From Bacillus sp. CH140a_4T (GTDB lineage Bacteria; Bacillota; Bacilli; Bacillales; Bacillaceae_G), in contig NZ_WBPF01000021.1 in assembly GCF_008923725.1 (NCBI RefSeq), positions 197,077 through 261,076 on the forward strand: a stretch of 64,000 bases of DNA. Reading direction: 5' to 3'. Each line of letters opens with the position of its first letter. Within the stretch, counting starts at the first letter, position 1. Positions 8,735 to 18,069 of this stretch are shown here, piece by piece. The notes beneath the pieces were generated by a model, which saw only the letters and a list, made by a program, of their open reading frames with translations, was not told where the DNA came from and searched no databases. Position numbers and translations under genes: made by a program.

Positions 8735-9421
8735 TTATTCCTTATCTTCTAATCTCTCCTTTGTACTAATTTTTTCTCCTCTCATTCGCTTTTCAAATGT
8801 ATTTCTCCAACTAGTAGAAAGTGCATGTACTTCTAAGATCCTTTTTAACCCTTCCATATTTTGTTTTTCCTTATGCATGATACGGTTAGCAAATGCTACT
8901 GTAACATCTTTCGGATCAGATTTTAGTAACTTTAACGTATCAACAGGTGATACCCACCCTTCTTTTAATACGCGAAAATAAAATCCTGTATATCCTGTTT
9001 CTTGAAAATATAGTGGTAACTTTGGAATATTGTATTTCTTAGCTAATTTAAAACAAGGTTGTCTTGGCTGTGTTATTTGTACAATTGCTTCTCCAATTTG
9101 AAATATATCACCAATACAAACATCCTCTTCACACATAGCACTAATTGTTATATTTTCTCCGAATGCTCCATATACAAGATCTTGACTCAACTCTTTTTCC
9201 CAGTATCTATAATGTTCTCCCGAATACACACAAACTGCTTTATCTACTCCGCCATGATGAACTAAGTCCGCTTGCCCATCTCCATTAAATTTTAAAAATG
9301 ATAAAAACACCGGTTCCCTTACTTGCTTCTTATTTATACCTGTATGAATTACCTTTCCGCCGTATGTAACCTCTTTTGGTAACCCAATATTTAAAGATAA
9401 TAATTTATATTCATTAACCAA
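8735..9421 (-). CDS. MOSC-domain protein (YiiM-like)
   Basis: 228 aa. It has the MOSC beta-barrel architecture of the YiiM family: an N-terminal GKVIHTGINKK strand pair, the DGQADLVHHGGVDKAVCVY segment with conserved HGG..D, GENI, and the conserved cysteine of TQPRQPCFKLAKK, followed by a C-terminal three-helix domain. MOSC proteins relate to molybdenum-cofactor sulfurases; YiiM-type members reduce N-hydroxylated compounds with molybdenum cofactor. A TTG start at 9421 has GGAGG seven bases upstream. It is divergent from a LysR-type gene 158 bases away, which may regulate it. Confidence 0.85.
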   Translation of the reverse strand: MVNEYKLLSLNIGLPKEVTYGGKVIHTGINKKQVREPVFLSFLKFNGDGQADLVHHGGVDKAVCVYSGEHYRYWEKELSQDLVYGAFGENITISAMCEEDVCIGDIFQIGEAIVQITQPRQPCFKLAKKYNIPKLPLYFQETGYTGFYFRVLKEGWVSPVDTLKLLKSDPKDVTVAFANRIMHKEKQNMEGLKRILEVHALSTSWRNTFEKRMRGEKISTKERLEDKE

Positions 9422-9547
9422 TCTACTTCCTCCTTTAAAGGTGTTACATGAATTTTCTCACTCGATTTATTTTCACAACTATCTCTGTTATATAAAGATG
9501 ATTATAAAACCCGAAAATTCATTGTTCAATCCAATTATTTATATAAT

Positions 9548-9570
9548 AATGATAGGTATAACCTATCATT
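9548..9570. promoter_or_regulatory. Perfect palindrome, likely LysR-type operator
   Basis: AATGATAGGT-ATA-ACCTATCATT, 10-bp arms with a three-base centre, ten bases before the LysR-type gene and in the divergent region with the MOSC gene. It has the T-N11-A character of LysR boxes and probably mediates autoregulation. Confidence 0.55.
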
Positions 9571-9579
9571 AAACTTGAG

Positions 9580-10482
9580 GTGATCCCAATCGAATTACGA
9601 CAACTTGAATATTTTTTAGCTGTTTCAAAAGAATTGCATTTCACAAAAGCAGCTGAAAAATTAAATATTTCACAGCCTTCACTAAGTCAGCAAATACGTG
9701 CATTAGAACATGAAGTAGGAATGCCGCTTTTCGATCGCATTGGTAAAAAAATATCTTTAACTGACGCAGGAAGGATTTTATTATTACATAGTAAAACCAT
9801 TTTTCATGAAGTTGAACAAGCTCGTTCCGCTATTCAAGACTTAAACGGATTACAGCAAGGTTCCTTAACAATAGGATCATTGTTAACCGTCGTAAATTAT
9901 TTACTACCACCAGCTATTTTAAATTTCAATCATTTATATCCCAATATAGAGCTTTCTGTATTAGGACTTCGTACAGGCGATATTCGTGAAAAACTATTAC
10001 AAAACGAACTAGATATTGGTATTATATTTCTTCCTGTACAAGATAAAGAGATTATTTCTATCCCTCTATACGAAAGTGAACTTACATTAGTCGTACCAAA
10101 TGGTCATCGATTAGGTGAACGTGATCATGTAGCAATTGCTGAATTACAAAACTACCCTTTAATTCTTTTACCTAAAAATTTCTTTTTAACCGAACTAATT
10201 ACATCTCATTGTCAAAAATTTAACTTTAAACCAAAACCAATTTTAGAAATTAGTACGATGGAATCTTTAATCCAAATGGTTTCAATGGGGATGGGAATTA
10301 CAGTGTTACCAAAACCGTATATAGACTTTTTACAAAATAATAACATTCAAGCTATTAAAATAGAAAATCCTACTCCAACAATTGAAATAGGACTTATTTA
10401 CAGAAAAGATAAATATATGTGTGCTGCAACTCGAGAATTTATTGAGCAACTAAAAAGAACGGTGCGTTCTTTACAAAGTTAA
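9580..10482 (+). CDS. LysR-family transcriptional regulator
   Basis: About 297-300 aa. The N-terminal winged helix-turn-helix is typical (LRQLEYFLAV... FTKAAEKLNISQPSLSQQI), followed by a periplasmic-binding-protein-like effector domain from about residue 90. The start is unusual: the conserved family N-terminus (M)ELRQLEYF aligns with an ATC at 9589 that is correctly spaced from an AGGTGA site, whereas the only in-frame standard start is GTG at 9580, which overlaps that site. I give the GTG coordinate. The gene lies just downstream of a perfect palindrome and is divergent from a MOSC gene. Confidence 0.85.
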   Translation: MIPIELRQLEYFLAVSKELHFTKAAEKLNISQPSLSQQIRALEHEVGMPLFDRIGKKISLTDAGRILLLHSKTIFHEVEQARSAIQDLNGLQQGSLTIGSLLTVVNYLLPPAILNFNHLYPNIELSVLGLRTGDIREKLLQNELDIGIIFLPVQDKEIISIPLYESELTLVVPNGHRLGERDHVAIAELQNYPLILLPKNFFLTELITSHCQKFNFKPKPILEISTMESLIQMVSMGMGITVLPKPYIDFLQNNNIQAIKIENPTPTIEIGLIYRKDKYMCAATREFIEQLKRTVRSLQS

Positions 10483-10488
10483 ACGAGC

Positions 10489-10546
10489 AAAAGAGATTAT
10501 CCTATGAAACCGTTTTACAACGACTTAGTAGAATAATCTCTTTTTA
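10489..10546. terminator. Terminator after the LysR gene
   Basis: 12-bp stem AAAAGAGATTAT/ATAATCTCTTTT with a long loop, T-run on the plus strand and A-run on the other side. Confidence 0.7.
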
Positions 10547-10581
10547 AAACAAAAAACATAATATGAAAATTCACATAAATT

Positions 10582-10845
10582 TCAATGTACCTTTTTAGAT
10601 ATTGGAATATATTTCGTAAAATATGCTCCCACGAGCAATAAAACGATTGAAATGAACCAAATATAAATACCGCCAAAGTTAAACCAATATGCAAGCAAAT
10701 GTAAGATTGCTAGTGTAAAAAAACAAATGGAAGTTAATGCACTCTTCAATCCTTTTACCCCTGCTTTTTTTCTTTTTTCATAAGTAATATACATTGAAAC
10801 GACAACTAATAGGATAAAAACAATTGGTAACACAACTTTAAACAA
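10582..10845 (-). CDS. Small membrane protein, three predicted helices
   Basis: 87 aa. Helices are seen at about residues 4-21, 37-53 and 58-75; the stretch between the first two is basic (EKRKKAGVKG) and therefore likely cytoplasmic. I do not recognise the family. The TTG start has a GGGGGG site seven bases upstream. It is transcribed away from the LysR gene and has no operon partner. Confidence 0.65.
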   Translation of the reverse strand: MFKVVLPIVFILLVVVSMYITYEKRKKAGVKGLKSALTSICFFTLAILHLLAYWFNFGGIYIWFISIVLLLVGAYFTKYIPISKKVH

Positions 10846-10911
10846 TGGTAATCCCCCCCATATTTACACCTTGTTATTACCATCTTATCTTATTCAATCT
10901 TTTGGAATCAA

Positions 10912-12018
10912 TTAATAACGCTCTTCTCTCCAAAAATCAGCATACTTTTTATTTTTAAAGTTCACATTCACCTCAGAAAACGGAAGACTTTCTCCAACTT
11001 TCAATGAGTACCAGGCGTTTAATAGTGGAGAGCCGAAACAAATATTCATTGTACGATTATGTAAATCAAATAAGACAGAATGCAAAGTTCCAAACCATTC
11101 TTCATAATTATGTACTGTCAGCCCAGTAGGATACTCTTTTTCTACTAATCCTTTTAAAGATTCCAGACTCACTTGTTCATTTCGATTTAAATGATCATAC
11201 AATGTGTGATATCTGTTTGTAGATTGTTCTAATCTTCTATTATTCAATTTTTGAATAGGTAAACTGATCGCATGGTTTGTTGATACGATAAAATCTTGGT
11301 TTTCCTCATCGATTGTGGTTATGGATTTATACCCATCAAATATTTCAATTCTTGCTGCGTCTAAAGGATCCGCTACAATTAGATTAATATTGCTTGCAAT
11401 TGGCATTTCAACTATAAGTGATTTCGCCTCCTGCACATTTTTACATTTCTCCAACAATACTCGAATTACCGTAAAACATTGTAAACCACTTAACACTGGC
11501 TTTCGTAAACCTGCAATATTTCCTACTGGTTGACCACATGCTGAAAATGTAACAGCTAACCCATGCTCATTAACACCTTCAGTTCGACCAAAATAAAAAG
11601 TAGAAAATCCACTATGGGCATACGTGCCTTCAGCATGTGTCGAGCAAAAACGCATATCATCTATTTCTGGTGACAAATCATAATTTCTTAATATATATGT
11701 GTGCTGTGAATCTGTCTTTTTAGGCAATACCACACCATGACTACATCCTGCTTTTAATAATGTTTGATAATAATACATCATATGTTTAGAAGGAATTTTC
11801 AACACTTCACAAAAACCTTCAATTTCTTCATTAATTCCAGGACAATATTGATTTAATATATTTCTACATTCTGACCAATAGTTATCTGATACTAAATGTT
11901 CTTGTTGTATAAACTGTGGAATAAGATACGGATGATTTTTCACAAACTCCCCTTGTTGCTTTCCAATATCATAATGACTTCCTTTTAATGATGAAAAATA
12001 CCCCTTTACTTCATACAT
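10912..12018 (-). CDS. C45-family acyltransferase/peptidase-like Ntn hydrolase
   Basis: About 368 aa. It resembles acyl-CoA:6-aminopenicillanic acid acyltransferase-like proteins: an N-terminal propeptide region with GSHYDIGKQQGE, then KAGCSHGV, where C92 would be the autoproteolytic nucleophile of an Ntn hydrolase, followed by ILRNYDLSPE and GRTEGVNEHGLAVTF motifs. The bacterial role is unknown; amide hydrolysis or acyl transfer is inferred from family. I chose the ATG at 12018 (GGGGGAAAAGTG upstream) over an in-frame start six codons earlier. Confidence 0.78.
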   Translation of the reverse strand: MYEVKGYFSSLKGSHYDIGKQQGEFVKNHPYLIPQFIQQEHLVSDNYWSECRNILNQYCPGINEEIEGFCEVLKIPSKHMMYYYQTLLKAGCSHGVVLPKKTDSQHTYILRNYDLSPEIDDMRFCSTHAEGTYAHSGFSTFYFGRTEGVNEHGLAVTFSACGQPVGNIAGLRKPVLSGLQCFTVIRVLLEKCKNVQEAKSLIVEMPIASNINLIVADPLDAARIEIFDGYKSITTIDEENQDFIVSTNHAISLPIQKLNNRRLEQSTNRYHTLYDHLNRNEQVSLESLKGLVEKEYPTGLTVHNYEEWFGTLHSVLFDLHNRTMNICFGSPLLNAWYSLKVGESLPFSEVNVNFKNKKYADFWREERY

Positions 12019-12301
12019 CACTTTTCCCCCTCGCATTGATTATATCCATATCATACCAAATGAATTTTATTCATTCTTGATGTTTTTTACTCTCCCCCTT
12101 AATACCATCCCATTTAAAATTCTCTTCTAATAATTATTTGATAGAAAACTAGACACTTGTTAATATTACCGTAATAGCTTTATTTCAAAATAAAGTAGTT
12201 TAATATTAAATGAGCAAAATTCTATATTGAATCCATTTATAAGTAATCAACTAATTATTGTGATAATAACTTATTTTACGGTACAAAAGGAGAACATTTT
12301 T

Positions 12302-12733
12302 ATGAGTAATTGCAAACCAATTGATGAATTAACGATTGAGGATTTGAAACAAAACCCAATATGGGAATGGACAATCGATGAAGAAGAAAACGAAGAGTAT
12401 GATGAAACATGGGTGAAACCAGGGACAACAACTAACTTTACAGAAGAGTTAAACGGTTCAATAGTACTAGGCGAATTACTCTTACATAATGATGAAAAAT
12501 TCCCTATGATGTGCGAAATTGATATAGAAAATGAAGAGGTATTAATTAGATCTGTTGTTTACTATAACGAAACAGATGATGAGTATGTTGCTATAGAAGA
12601 TGTAGTAAAAAAGCTCGAACTACCTGTAACAATTCATATAAATCTTACTATTAATAAAGAACATAAAACATTAATATTTTCCGCGAATAAAGTAGATATT
12701 TATAAAAACTCTATAAAAACTAATTTATATTAA
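12302..12733 (+). CDS. Acidic hypothetical protein
   Basis: About 143 aa, strongly acidic near the N-terminus (IDEEENEEYDETW). Alternating hydrophobic residues in the second half suggest beta strands; there is no signal peptide or membrane segment. I do not recognise the family. I chose the ATG at 12302 because AAAGGAG lies nine bases upstream; an open frame extends to 12227 but codes an unlikely hydrophobic leader. It is a single gene closed by a strong hairpin. Confidence 0.65.
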   Translation: MSNCKPIDELTIEDLKQNPIWEWTIDEEENEEYDETWVKPGTTTNFTEELNGSIVLGELLLHNDEKFPMMCEIDIENEEVLIRSVVYYNETDDEYVAIEDVVKKLELPVTIHINLTINKEHKTLIFSANKVDIYKNSIKTNLY

Positions 12734-12739
12734 ATTCTC

Positions 12740-12788
12740 ACAAAAATAAGAACTAGGAAACTAGAGTTTCCTAGTTCTTATTTTTGTG
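12740..12788. terminator. Long bidirectional terminator palindrome
   Basis: Nearly perfect inverted repeat with arms of about 24 bases (CACAAAAATAAGAACTAGGA and onward) and almost no loop, between the convergent acidic-protein and asd genes. Confidence 0.85.
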
Positions 12789-12798
12789 TAATTCTATA

Positions 12799-13842
12799 CT
12801 AAATAATCCCTTCCTCCACCAACGTTTCTGCAATTTGAACTGAGTTCCAAGCAGCCCCTTTTAATAAATTATCGGAAACAATCCAAAGATGGAACCCTTT
12901 TGGCGTATCAGGATCTTTTCTAATTCTCCCGACAAATGTGTCTATTTTCCCTTCTGCATATAATGGCATTGGATACAGCTGTTCACTAGGGTTATCTTGC
13001 AATATAACACCTGGTGCATCCAGCAATACTTCTCTTATTTCTGCAACGGTCGCTTCTTTTTCAAGTTCAATATAAACCGATTCTGAATGCCCTGAAACAA
13101 CTGGAACACGCACACAAGTAGCTGCCATTTTCAAGTTTTGGTCCTCCAAAATTTTCTTCGTTTCTTGAATCATTTTTACTTCTTCAAATGTAAAATCATT
13201 CTCTGTAAATAGATCTACTTGAGGCAATACATTAAATGCAATTGGATAGTGTTTTTTATCTTTTTTCGCGGGCAGTATATTACTCTTAACCTCTTCCCCT
13301 GCAAGCATTGACTTTGTCTGTTCCTTTAATTCATGAATCGCATGAATTCCTGATCCTGATACAGCTTGGTATGTGGAAACGATAATTCGTTCTAAACCAA
13401 ATGATTTTCGAATCGGCTGAAGAGCTGTTACCATCTGTAATGCTGAACAATTTGGAACCGCTATGATACCTTTATGATCCTTTAAAGTGTGCGCATTTAC
13501 TTCTGGAACAACAAGTGGTACACCATGTGCCATTCGGTACTCACTTGTGTTGTCAATTACGATGGCGCCACTAGAGACTGCGTAATTAACAAATTGTCTA
13601 GACACTTCTCCTCCAGCACTAAAAAAGGCAATATCTACACCTTCAAAGCTAGTTGTTTTTGCCTCTTGTATTACTATCTCTCGTCCTTGAAACTGCACTA
13701 CCTTACCAGCGGACCTTTTTGACGAAAGTAATGTAACTTCAACTATATTAAATGTAGTTTCTTTCTCTAACAGTTCAATAATTTTCTGTCCTACTGCACC
13801 TGTAGCCCCCACTACAGCTACATGATAGCCCTTTTCAATCAT
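12799..13842 (-). CDS. asd: Aspartate-semialdehyde dehydrogenase
   Basis: 347 aa, full length for the family. It reduces aspartyl phosphate to aspartate semialdehyde with NADPH, the branch point to lysine/diaminopimelate, threonine and methionine. The NADP-binding loop VVGATGAVGQ is at residues 10-19, the catalytic cysteine C132 is in PNCSALQM, and the substrate-binding YQAVSGSGI follows. It is a single gene rather than part of a dapG-dapA cluster and is divergent from a LysR-type gene, so it may be a specialised or second copy with its own regulator. Confidence 0.92.
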   Translation of the reverse strand: MIEKGYHVAVVGATGAVGQKIIELLEKETTFNIVEVTLLSSKRSAGKVVQFQGREIVIQEAKTTSFEGVDIAFFSAGGEVSRQFVNYAVSSGAIVIDNTSEYRMAHGVPLVVPEVNAHTLKDHKGIIAVPNCSALQMVTALQPIRKSFGLERIIVSTYQAVSGSGIHAIHELKEQTKSMLAGEEVKSNILPAKKDKKHYPIAFNVLPQVDLFTENDFTFEEVKMIQETKKILEDQNLKMAATCVRVPVVSGHSESVYIELEKEATVAEIREVLLDAPGVILQDNPSEQLYPMPLYAEGKIDTFVGRIRKDPDTPKGFHLWIVSDNLLKGAAWNSVQIAETLVEEGII

Positions 13843-13971
13843 CTTTTCTCCTCCAATACCACTTAAATGAATATTGCTACAATTTCATTTTATAAAGAAT
13901 TTAATCATTTGGAAAATTGAAATACATGATATAATCATTCACAAATCATGATAATAAAAGAGGGATCGCTT

Positions 13972-14838
13972 ATGGAAATGAGACATGTTAAAACATTTTG
14001 CGCCATTGTTAAGTATGGTAGTTTTTCTAAAGCTGCTCATGCGTTAGGTTATGCGCAATCTACTGTAACAGCGCATATGAAAGCATTAGAAAACGATTTA
14101 CACCTCCCTCTTTTTGATCGATTAGGGAAAAAAATACTTCTTACAAAAGCAGGTCATCAATTTCATCCTTATGCTCTAGAGTTACTTGCTATTTATGAAA
14201 AAGCACAAGAAATCCCTCAAAATAGTGATAATTTAGAGGGAACATTAAGTATTACATCTAACGAATCATTAGCAGTGTACCGATTACCACAATTATTACG
14301 TACTTACAAACAGGAAAATCCGAAAGTAAATATCGTACTGGAAACAAATACAAACGAACAAGCAATGAATAAGCTACGTGAAGGAGAAACAGATGTTATT
14401 TTCATAATTGGGGAAAGTATGGAACATAATGATTTTATTACACATACTTTTTGTAATGAAGCATTTGGATGGATTTTACCTACACATTACTCAACGCACT
14501 CTAATCCATTTTGTTTACTAAACGATACCCAGTTTATCTTTACAGAACAAAGCTGTGGCTATAGACCGATGGTAGATCGTTTTTTATGGCAAAGCGGGAA
14601 TATACCCGCTAAAACATTTGAAACTTCCAACGTTGAAGTCATTAAACAATCTGTCATGTGTGAGTTAGGAATTTCGATTCTTCCTTACATCGTTGTAAAA
14701 GAAAGTTGCGAAAATGAGCAACTCTGTTTTCAGCCTATCGAAACGCCAGCAGTTATTCAAAGCCATGTAATCTATCATAAATCTAGATGGATTTCACCGA
14801 TTTTACAATCGTTTCTTTCCTTACTAGAGAAAGAATAA
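13972..14838 (+). CDS. LysR-family transcriptional regulator divergent from asd
   Basis: About 288 aa. N-terminal winged helix-turn-helix (MRHVKTFCAIVKYGSFSKAA, AQSTVTAHMKALE) and effector-binding domain from about residue 85. I chose ATG 13972, which follows AGAGGG, over an in-frame ATG 8 codons upstream. The gene is divergent from asd with about 130 bases between, so control of asd is plausible. Confidence 0.88.
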   Translation: MEMRHVKTFCAIVKYGSFSKAAHALGYAQSTVTAHMKALENDLHLPLFDRLGKKILLTKAGHQFHPYALELLAIYEKAQEIPQNSDNLEGTLSITSNESLAVYRLPQLLRTYKQENPKVNIVLETNTNEQAMNKLREGETDVIFIIGESMEHNDFITHTFCNEAFGWILPTHYSTHSNPFCLLNDTQFIFTEQSCGYRPMVDRFLWQSGNIPAKTFETSNVEVIKQSVMCELGISILPYIVVKESCENEQLCFQPIETPAVIQSHVIYHKSRWISPILQSFLSLLEKE

Positions 14839-14849
14839 AAAGTGCACAT

Positions 14850-14886
14850 AAAAAAGAGTAACTGCCAAAAAGCAATTACTCTCTTC
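14850..14886. terminator. Bidirectional terminator
   Basis: Imperfect hairpin AAAAGAGTAACTGC/GCAATTACTCTCTT between the convergent LysR and membrane-anchored protein genes. Confidence 0.65.
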
Positions 14887-14896
14887 CGATATTATC

Positions 14897-15502
14897 TTAT
14901 TTATTAGTCTGTCCCCCACCTGCAATTAATTTACTACCTGAATATGTACCTTTTTGCATAAACAATTGATTAATTAACTCTTTTTGTTCCGCTTCAGACA
15001 TTACTCCTTTTCCTTCGCCTAAATTCCCACTTTGTAATTTCCAAATCTTATTGTGATCCGCGTCCATCTTTTCATATTTCCCTTGTTTCCATCTCTCTAA
15101 AATGTCTGCATATGTATTTCCTTGTACTAGATCATTACTCTTTACAATATCAAGTAAACTTTCAATACGTTCTTGTGTGATAAAAATATAACCCCACTTT
15201 TGATCAGCTTTCGTTTTTTGATGTGCCATTTCATGTAATGCTGTCTGTATGTTCTCATCTGTCCACTTGAAATTTTTATTAAAGCCGCTATTTGGTAATG
15301 AATGATTGCCATTTTCTAAAAGCTTTGCATCTTCAGCTTTTACATTACTATCAGCTAGTACTTCTGCTGCTGGAGCAGCTGGTGATTCCTTTTTCGCAGC
15401 TGGTTTACTATTATTCAGATAATACAGCATACCATATGTTACACCTACTCCGATAACCGCCATACCAGCTATAATTCCTATTATTTTAAATAATGTTTTC
15501 AT
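14897..15502 (-). CDS. Membrane-anchored protein of unknown function (DUF6241-like)
   Basis: About 201 aa. One N-terminal membrane helix (residues about 5-27) is followed by a proline/alanine-rich linker (KPAAKKESPAAPAAE) and an extracytoplasmic helical domain with HEMAHQKTKADQKWGYIF and a tryptophan-rich centre. It resembles the DUF6241 proteins of Bacillus. The HEMAH string looks like a zinc-protease HEXXH motif, but no third ligand or catalytic context is clear. I chose ATG 15502, which has GGGAGG upstream, over an earlier in-frame ATG. Confidence 0.65.
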   Translation of the reverse strand: MKTLFKIIGIIAGMAVIGVGVTYGMLYYLNNSKPAAKKESPAAPAAEVLADSNVKAEDAKLLENGNHSLPNSGFNKNFKWTDENIQTALHEMAHQKTKADQKWGYIFITQERIESLLDIVKSNDLVQGNTYADILERWKQGKYEKMDADHNKIWKLQSGNLGEGKGVMSEAEQKELINQLFMQKGTYSGSKLIAGGGQTNK

Positions 15503-15714
15503 CTTGCTTATTTCCTCCCACATATCCCATTTCGTATTTTCTATTTCCTGAAACATATGTATATTTCCTTATATTATATTTCTTTCCAATGGTAATTGAA
15601 AGATTATTCTGTCAAAACACCCCGTCTTTTTTTAAATACAAATCTACCTCTAAGCATTTCGTTTTAAATTAATAAAAATATATGCTAGCCTAAATTTAAA
15701 GGAGATGAATATAT

Positions 15715-16476
15715 ATGAGTTTATTGTATAGCGATTTAACTTTTTTAAACTTTGATAATACGTATTTATTACAAAATAAACTCCATTCTTATTCACATGA
15801 AGATATTGATTTTAGTCATTTAGAGCACTCAAACCTGTATTGCGAGTCTGCTTCTTTAATGCATATAAAACAGGAGTTATATCGTAGAAAGCAAAAAGGA
15901 ATCACTTTTATCGGTTCTGGAAATTATCATTATGTATCTTATTTACTACTAAAAGAAATAGATGAACCGTTTAGCCTTATTTTATTTGATCATCACACAG
16001 ACATGAACTTAAAAGAAGAAAATGAACAAACTCTTATTTCTTGTGGGTCATGGGTATCATTCGCTCTTCAAAAAAACCCGAAATTAAAGAAGGTAATTAT
16101 TATCGGCCCTTCTTCTTTAAGCATTCATTCTACTGATTATTCATGCGTAGAAGTGTTCCCAATAGATACGTCTCATGAAGCATCTGCATATACAATACTT
16201 CCGTATATTCATACAGAAACTATATATGTAAGCATTGATAAAGATATGTTAGATTCAAAAGTAACTATTACAAATTGGGATCAAAGACAGATGAAACTCT
16301 CTACACTATTAAAATGTTTTCATTCTCTTATTAGGAATAAAGATGTCTATGGTATCGATATTTGTGGTCAACTACCGGTTTATCCTTCTCAACTCTTTCT
16401 AGCTAAATATACAAATGCTTTTCAAAAAAATGAAAAAGCAAACTTACAAATTTTAAATTCAATATATAATACATAA
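15715..16476 (+). CDS. Arginase-superfamily protein
   Basis: 253 aa. Metal-binding motifs of the ureohydrolase fold are present: GSGNYH (H72), FDHHTD (residues 91-96, equivalent to DAHxD) and SIDKDMLD. The enzyme would hydrolyse an amidino or related group with a binuclear manganese centre. The sequence is shorter and more divergent than true arginase or agmatinase and the last motif ends in DS rather than DP, so substrate and even activity are uncertain. Single gene, closed by a strong terminator. Confidence 0.8.
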   Translation: MSLLYSDLTFLNFDNTYLLQNKLHSYSHEDIDFSHLEHSNLYCESASLMHIKQELYRRKQKGITFIGSGNYHYVSYLLLKEIDEPFSLILFDHHTDMNLKEENEQTLISCGSWVSFALQKNPKLKKVIIIGPSSLSIHSTDYSCVEVFPIDTSHEASAYTILPYIHTETIYVSIDKDMLDSKVTITNWDQRQMKLSTLLKCFHSLIRNKDVYGIDICGQLPVYPSQLFLAKYTNAFQKNEKANLQILNSIYNT

Positions 16477-16516
16477 AAAAACAACGAGTACCTTATACGG
16501 CACTCGTTGTTTTTTA
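16475..16516. terminator. Bidirectional terminator
   Basis: Stem AAAAAACAACGAGTACC facing its near-complement with T-run, between convergent genes and touching the stop of the P-loop gene. Confidence 0.85.
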
Positions 16517-17155
16517 TGCACGATGTTCTTTTAACCACTTCGTAATAGCATCTAACCGTGAAACATCAAAACGGCTCTTTTCACACACATTTAAACTGTT
16601 CAAACTGTTTACAATTTCTAATTCATTCGATTTTACATTTTTCGCGTCAATCATTTTGCAATACCCATCTGTAACGGTATTTAAATTTTCATAATAACGT
16701 TTAAACAATTTTGATATATGTAAATGTTTTTCAAAGTTTCTTCTTTTTTTCGTCTCGTCAGATTCTTTCCGTTTTCTAAGCTCTTCATCATTCGTATATA
16801 AATAGAAATATTGATCAGGAAATCCAATTTCCCTATTTATCAGCTTTTCTTTATAAAAGTTTTCTATTAAAGATAATGGCTGATTAAATATATCAAAATG
16901 GAAACACCAATTATAACTAAGTGGCTGATAAATATCGCCATCAAGTATTACTAATTCATATTGCTCTGACTTCTGCACTGCTATTTTCCAGCGCTCTACT
17001 TGCTTTTCAAAATACCATGTTCTATGTTCGTTTTTGGGTCTTTCAAATAAAACATTCACTTCAGGTATAATGTACGCACCATAATTTTTTTCTAACTCAC
17101 GACACGTGCTGCTCTTACCAACCGCGCTCGCTCCCTCAAACGCTATAATCCCCAT
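16514..17155 (-). CDS. P-loop kinase-like protein (AAA family)
   Basis: About 213 aa. A Walker A motif GASAVGKSS lies near the N-terminus, with ELVILDGDIYQ as a Walker B-like strand and an arginine-rich lid (RKRKESDETKKRR). The size and layout fit small nucleotide- or antibiotic-type kinases, but the substrate is unknown. I chose ATG 17155, preceded by GGGAGA; longer in-frame starts would overlap the neighbouring CPBP gene. Spacing of 17 bases to that gene suggests co-transcription. Confidence 0.72.
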   Translation of the reverse strand: MGIIAFEGASAVGKSSTCRELEKNYGAYIIPEVNVLFERPKNEHRTWYFEKQVERWKIAVQKSEQYELVILDGDIYQPLSYNWCFHFDIFNQPLSLIENFYKEKLINREIGFPDQYFYLYTNDEELRKRKESDETKKRRNFEKHLHISKLFKRYYENLNTVTDGYCKMIDAKNVKSNELEIVNSLNSLNVCEKSRFDVSRLDAITKWLKEHRA

Positions 17156-17172
17156 AGTTTCTCCCACTTTCA

Positions 17173-18069
17173 TTAACTTAGATCTCGTTGTTTCGCTTTT
17201 CTCCCCCATAACTGTCTCCATAAAACAATGGAAGCGATAGAAAGCATGATTGTTGTGATGATACTACCCTCGATTCCGAACGAGCCTCCATGAAGGAATT
17301 CCGATCCTTTTGTTACAGGTTTAAAAAGTGGTGTAGAATACATTGCCATTCCACTAACTGCAAATCCGAATACGTTATATTGTGCCCAATTCCAAATGGA
17401 ATGCCATGCGCATATCCCCCAAAGACTACTGTCTTTCAAAACGTAAAAAGCTGCAAATACACCAACTAATATTATATTCGATATTGAAAGAATTGTAATA
17501 CCTGGATTTAGTAAATGAAGAAAACCAAATAAAAAAGAAGTAACAACAATCCCGATCCATATACGGCTTCTTATTGAAAGGACTGGAAATAGCCATCCTC
17601 GAACAACAATCTCTTCTGTTGCACCTTGTATTAAAAAAGCAACTAAAGATCCCGCAATTCCAAGTATAGCGGTTGGTGTGATTTGTTGCATTTGTAGTTG
17701 TACATTACTTGTTAATAAAAGGAGCATGACTGGTATTGAAATGAAAACAAAACCTATTAATGCGCCTTTCAAATATTTTCTTATCCACTGATTTCTCCAA
17801 AACCCAATGGATGAAATCGATCTTTTCTCTACAAATCTAATCCATAAAAACACAAAAAATATAGCTCCACCAAACGTCAAGATCATCTCTATATCACTAT
17901 AAATTGCCTTCATTAAAAGTGTTTCTGCTTTCGGTAAAAAAAGCATAAATAACATGAACAATTCACCTAAAGTTAAAAATACAATTGCAAGTATAACAGC
18001 GAATACCGGATGAACTTTTCTTCTTCCCTCTTTGGCTGCTTCAATTATTTTAAATTGAGTAAATTGCAA
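17173..18069 (-). CDS. CPBP-family intramembrane metalloprotease
   Basis: About 298 aa with six to eight membrane helices. The CPBP (CAAX protease/Abi) motifs are present: GATEEIVVRGW (EE...R), FLFGFLHLLNPG and SIWNWAQY with conserved histidines nearby. Members process or bind prenylated or bacteriocin-type peptides in the membrane; several act in bacteriocin immunity. A TTG start at 18069 is placed six bases after GGAGGTG; an ATG at 18084 would overlap the ribosome-binding site. It is upstream of the P-loop kinase gene. Confidence 0.82.
   Translation of the reverse strand: MQFTQFKIIEAAKEGRRKVHPVFAVILAIVFLTLGELFMLFMLFLPKAETLLMKAIYSDIEMILTFGGAIFFVFLWIRFVEKRSISSIGFWRNQWIRKYLKGALIGFVFISIPVMLLLLTSNVQLQMQQITPTAILGIAGSLVAFLIQGATEEIVVRGWLFPVLSIRSRIWIGIVVTSFLFGFLHLLNPGITILSISNIILVGVFAAFYVLKDSSLWGICAWHSIWNWAQYNVFGFAVSGMAMYSTPLFKPVTKGSEFLHGGSFGIEGSIITTIMLSIASIVLWRQLWGRKAKQRDLS

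Noticed and set aside
14897-15502. HEMAH string as a zinc-metalloprotease motif
   Set aside because: No third metal ligand or other protease motif is visible; a chance HEXXH in a helical protein is more likely.
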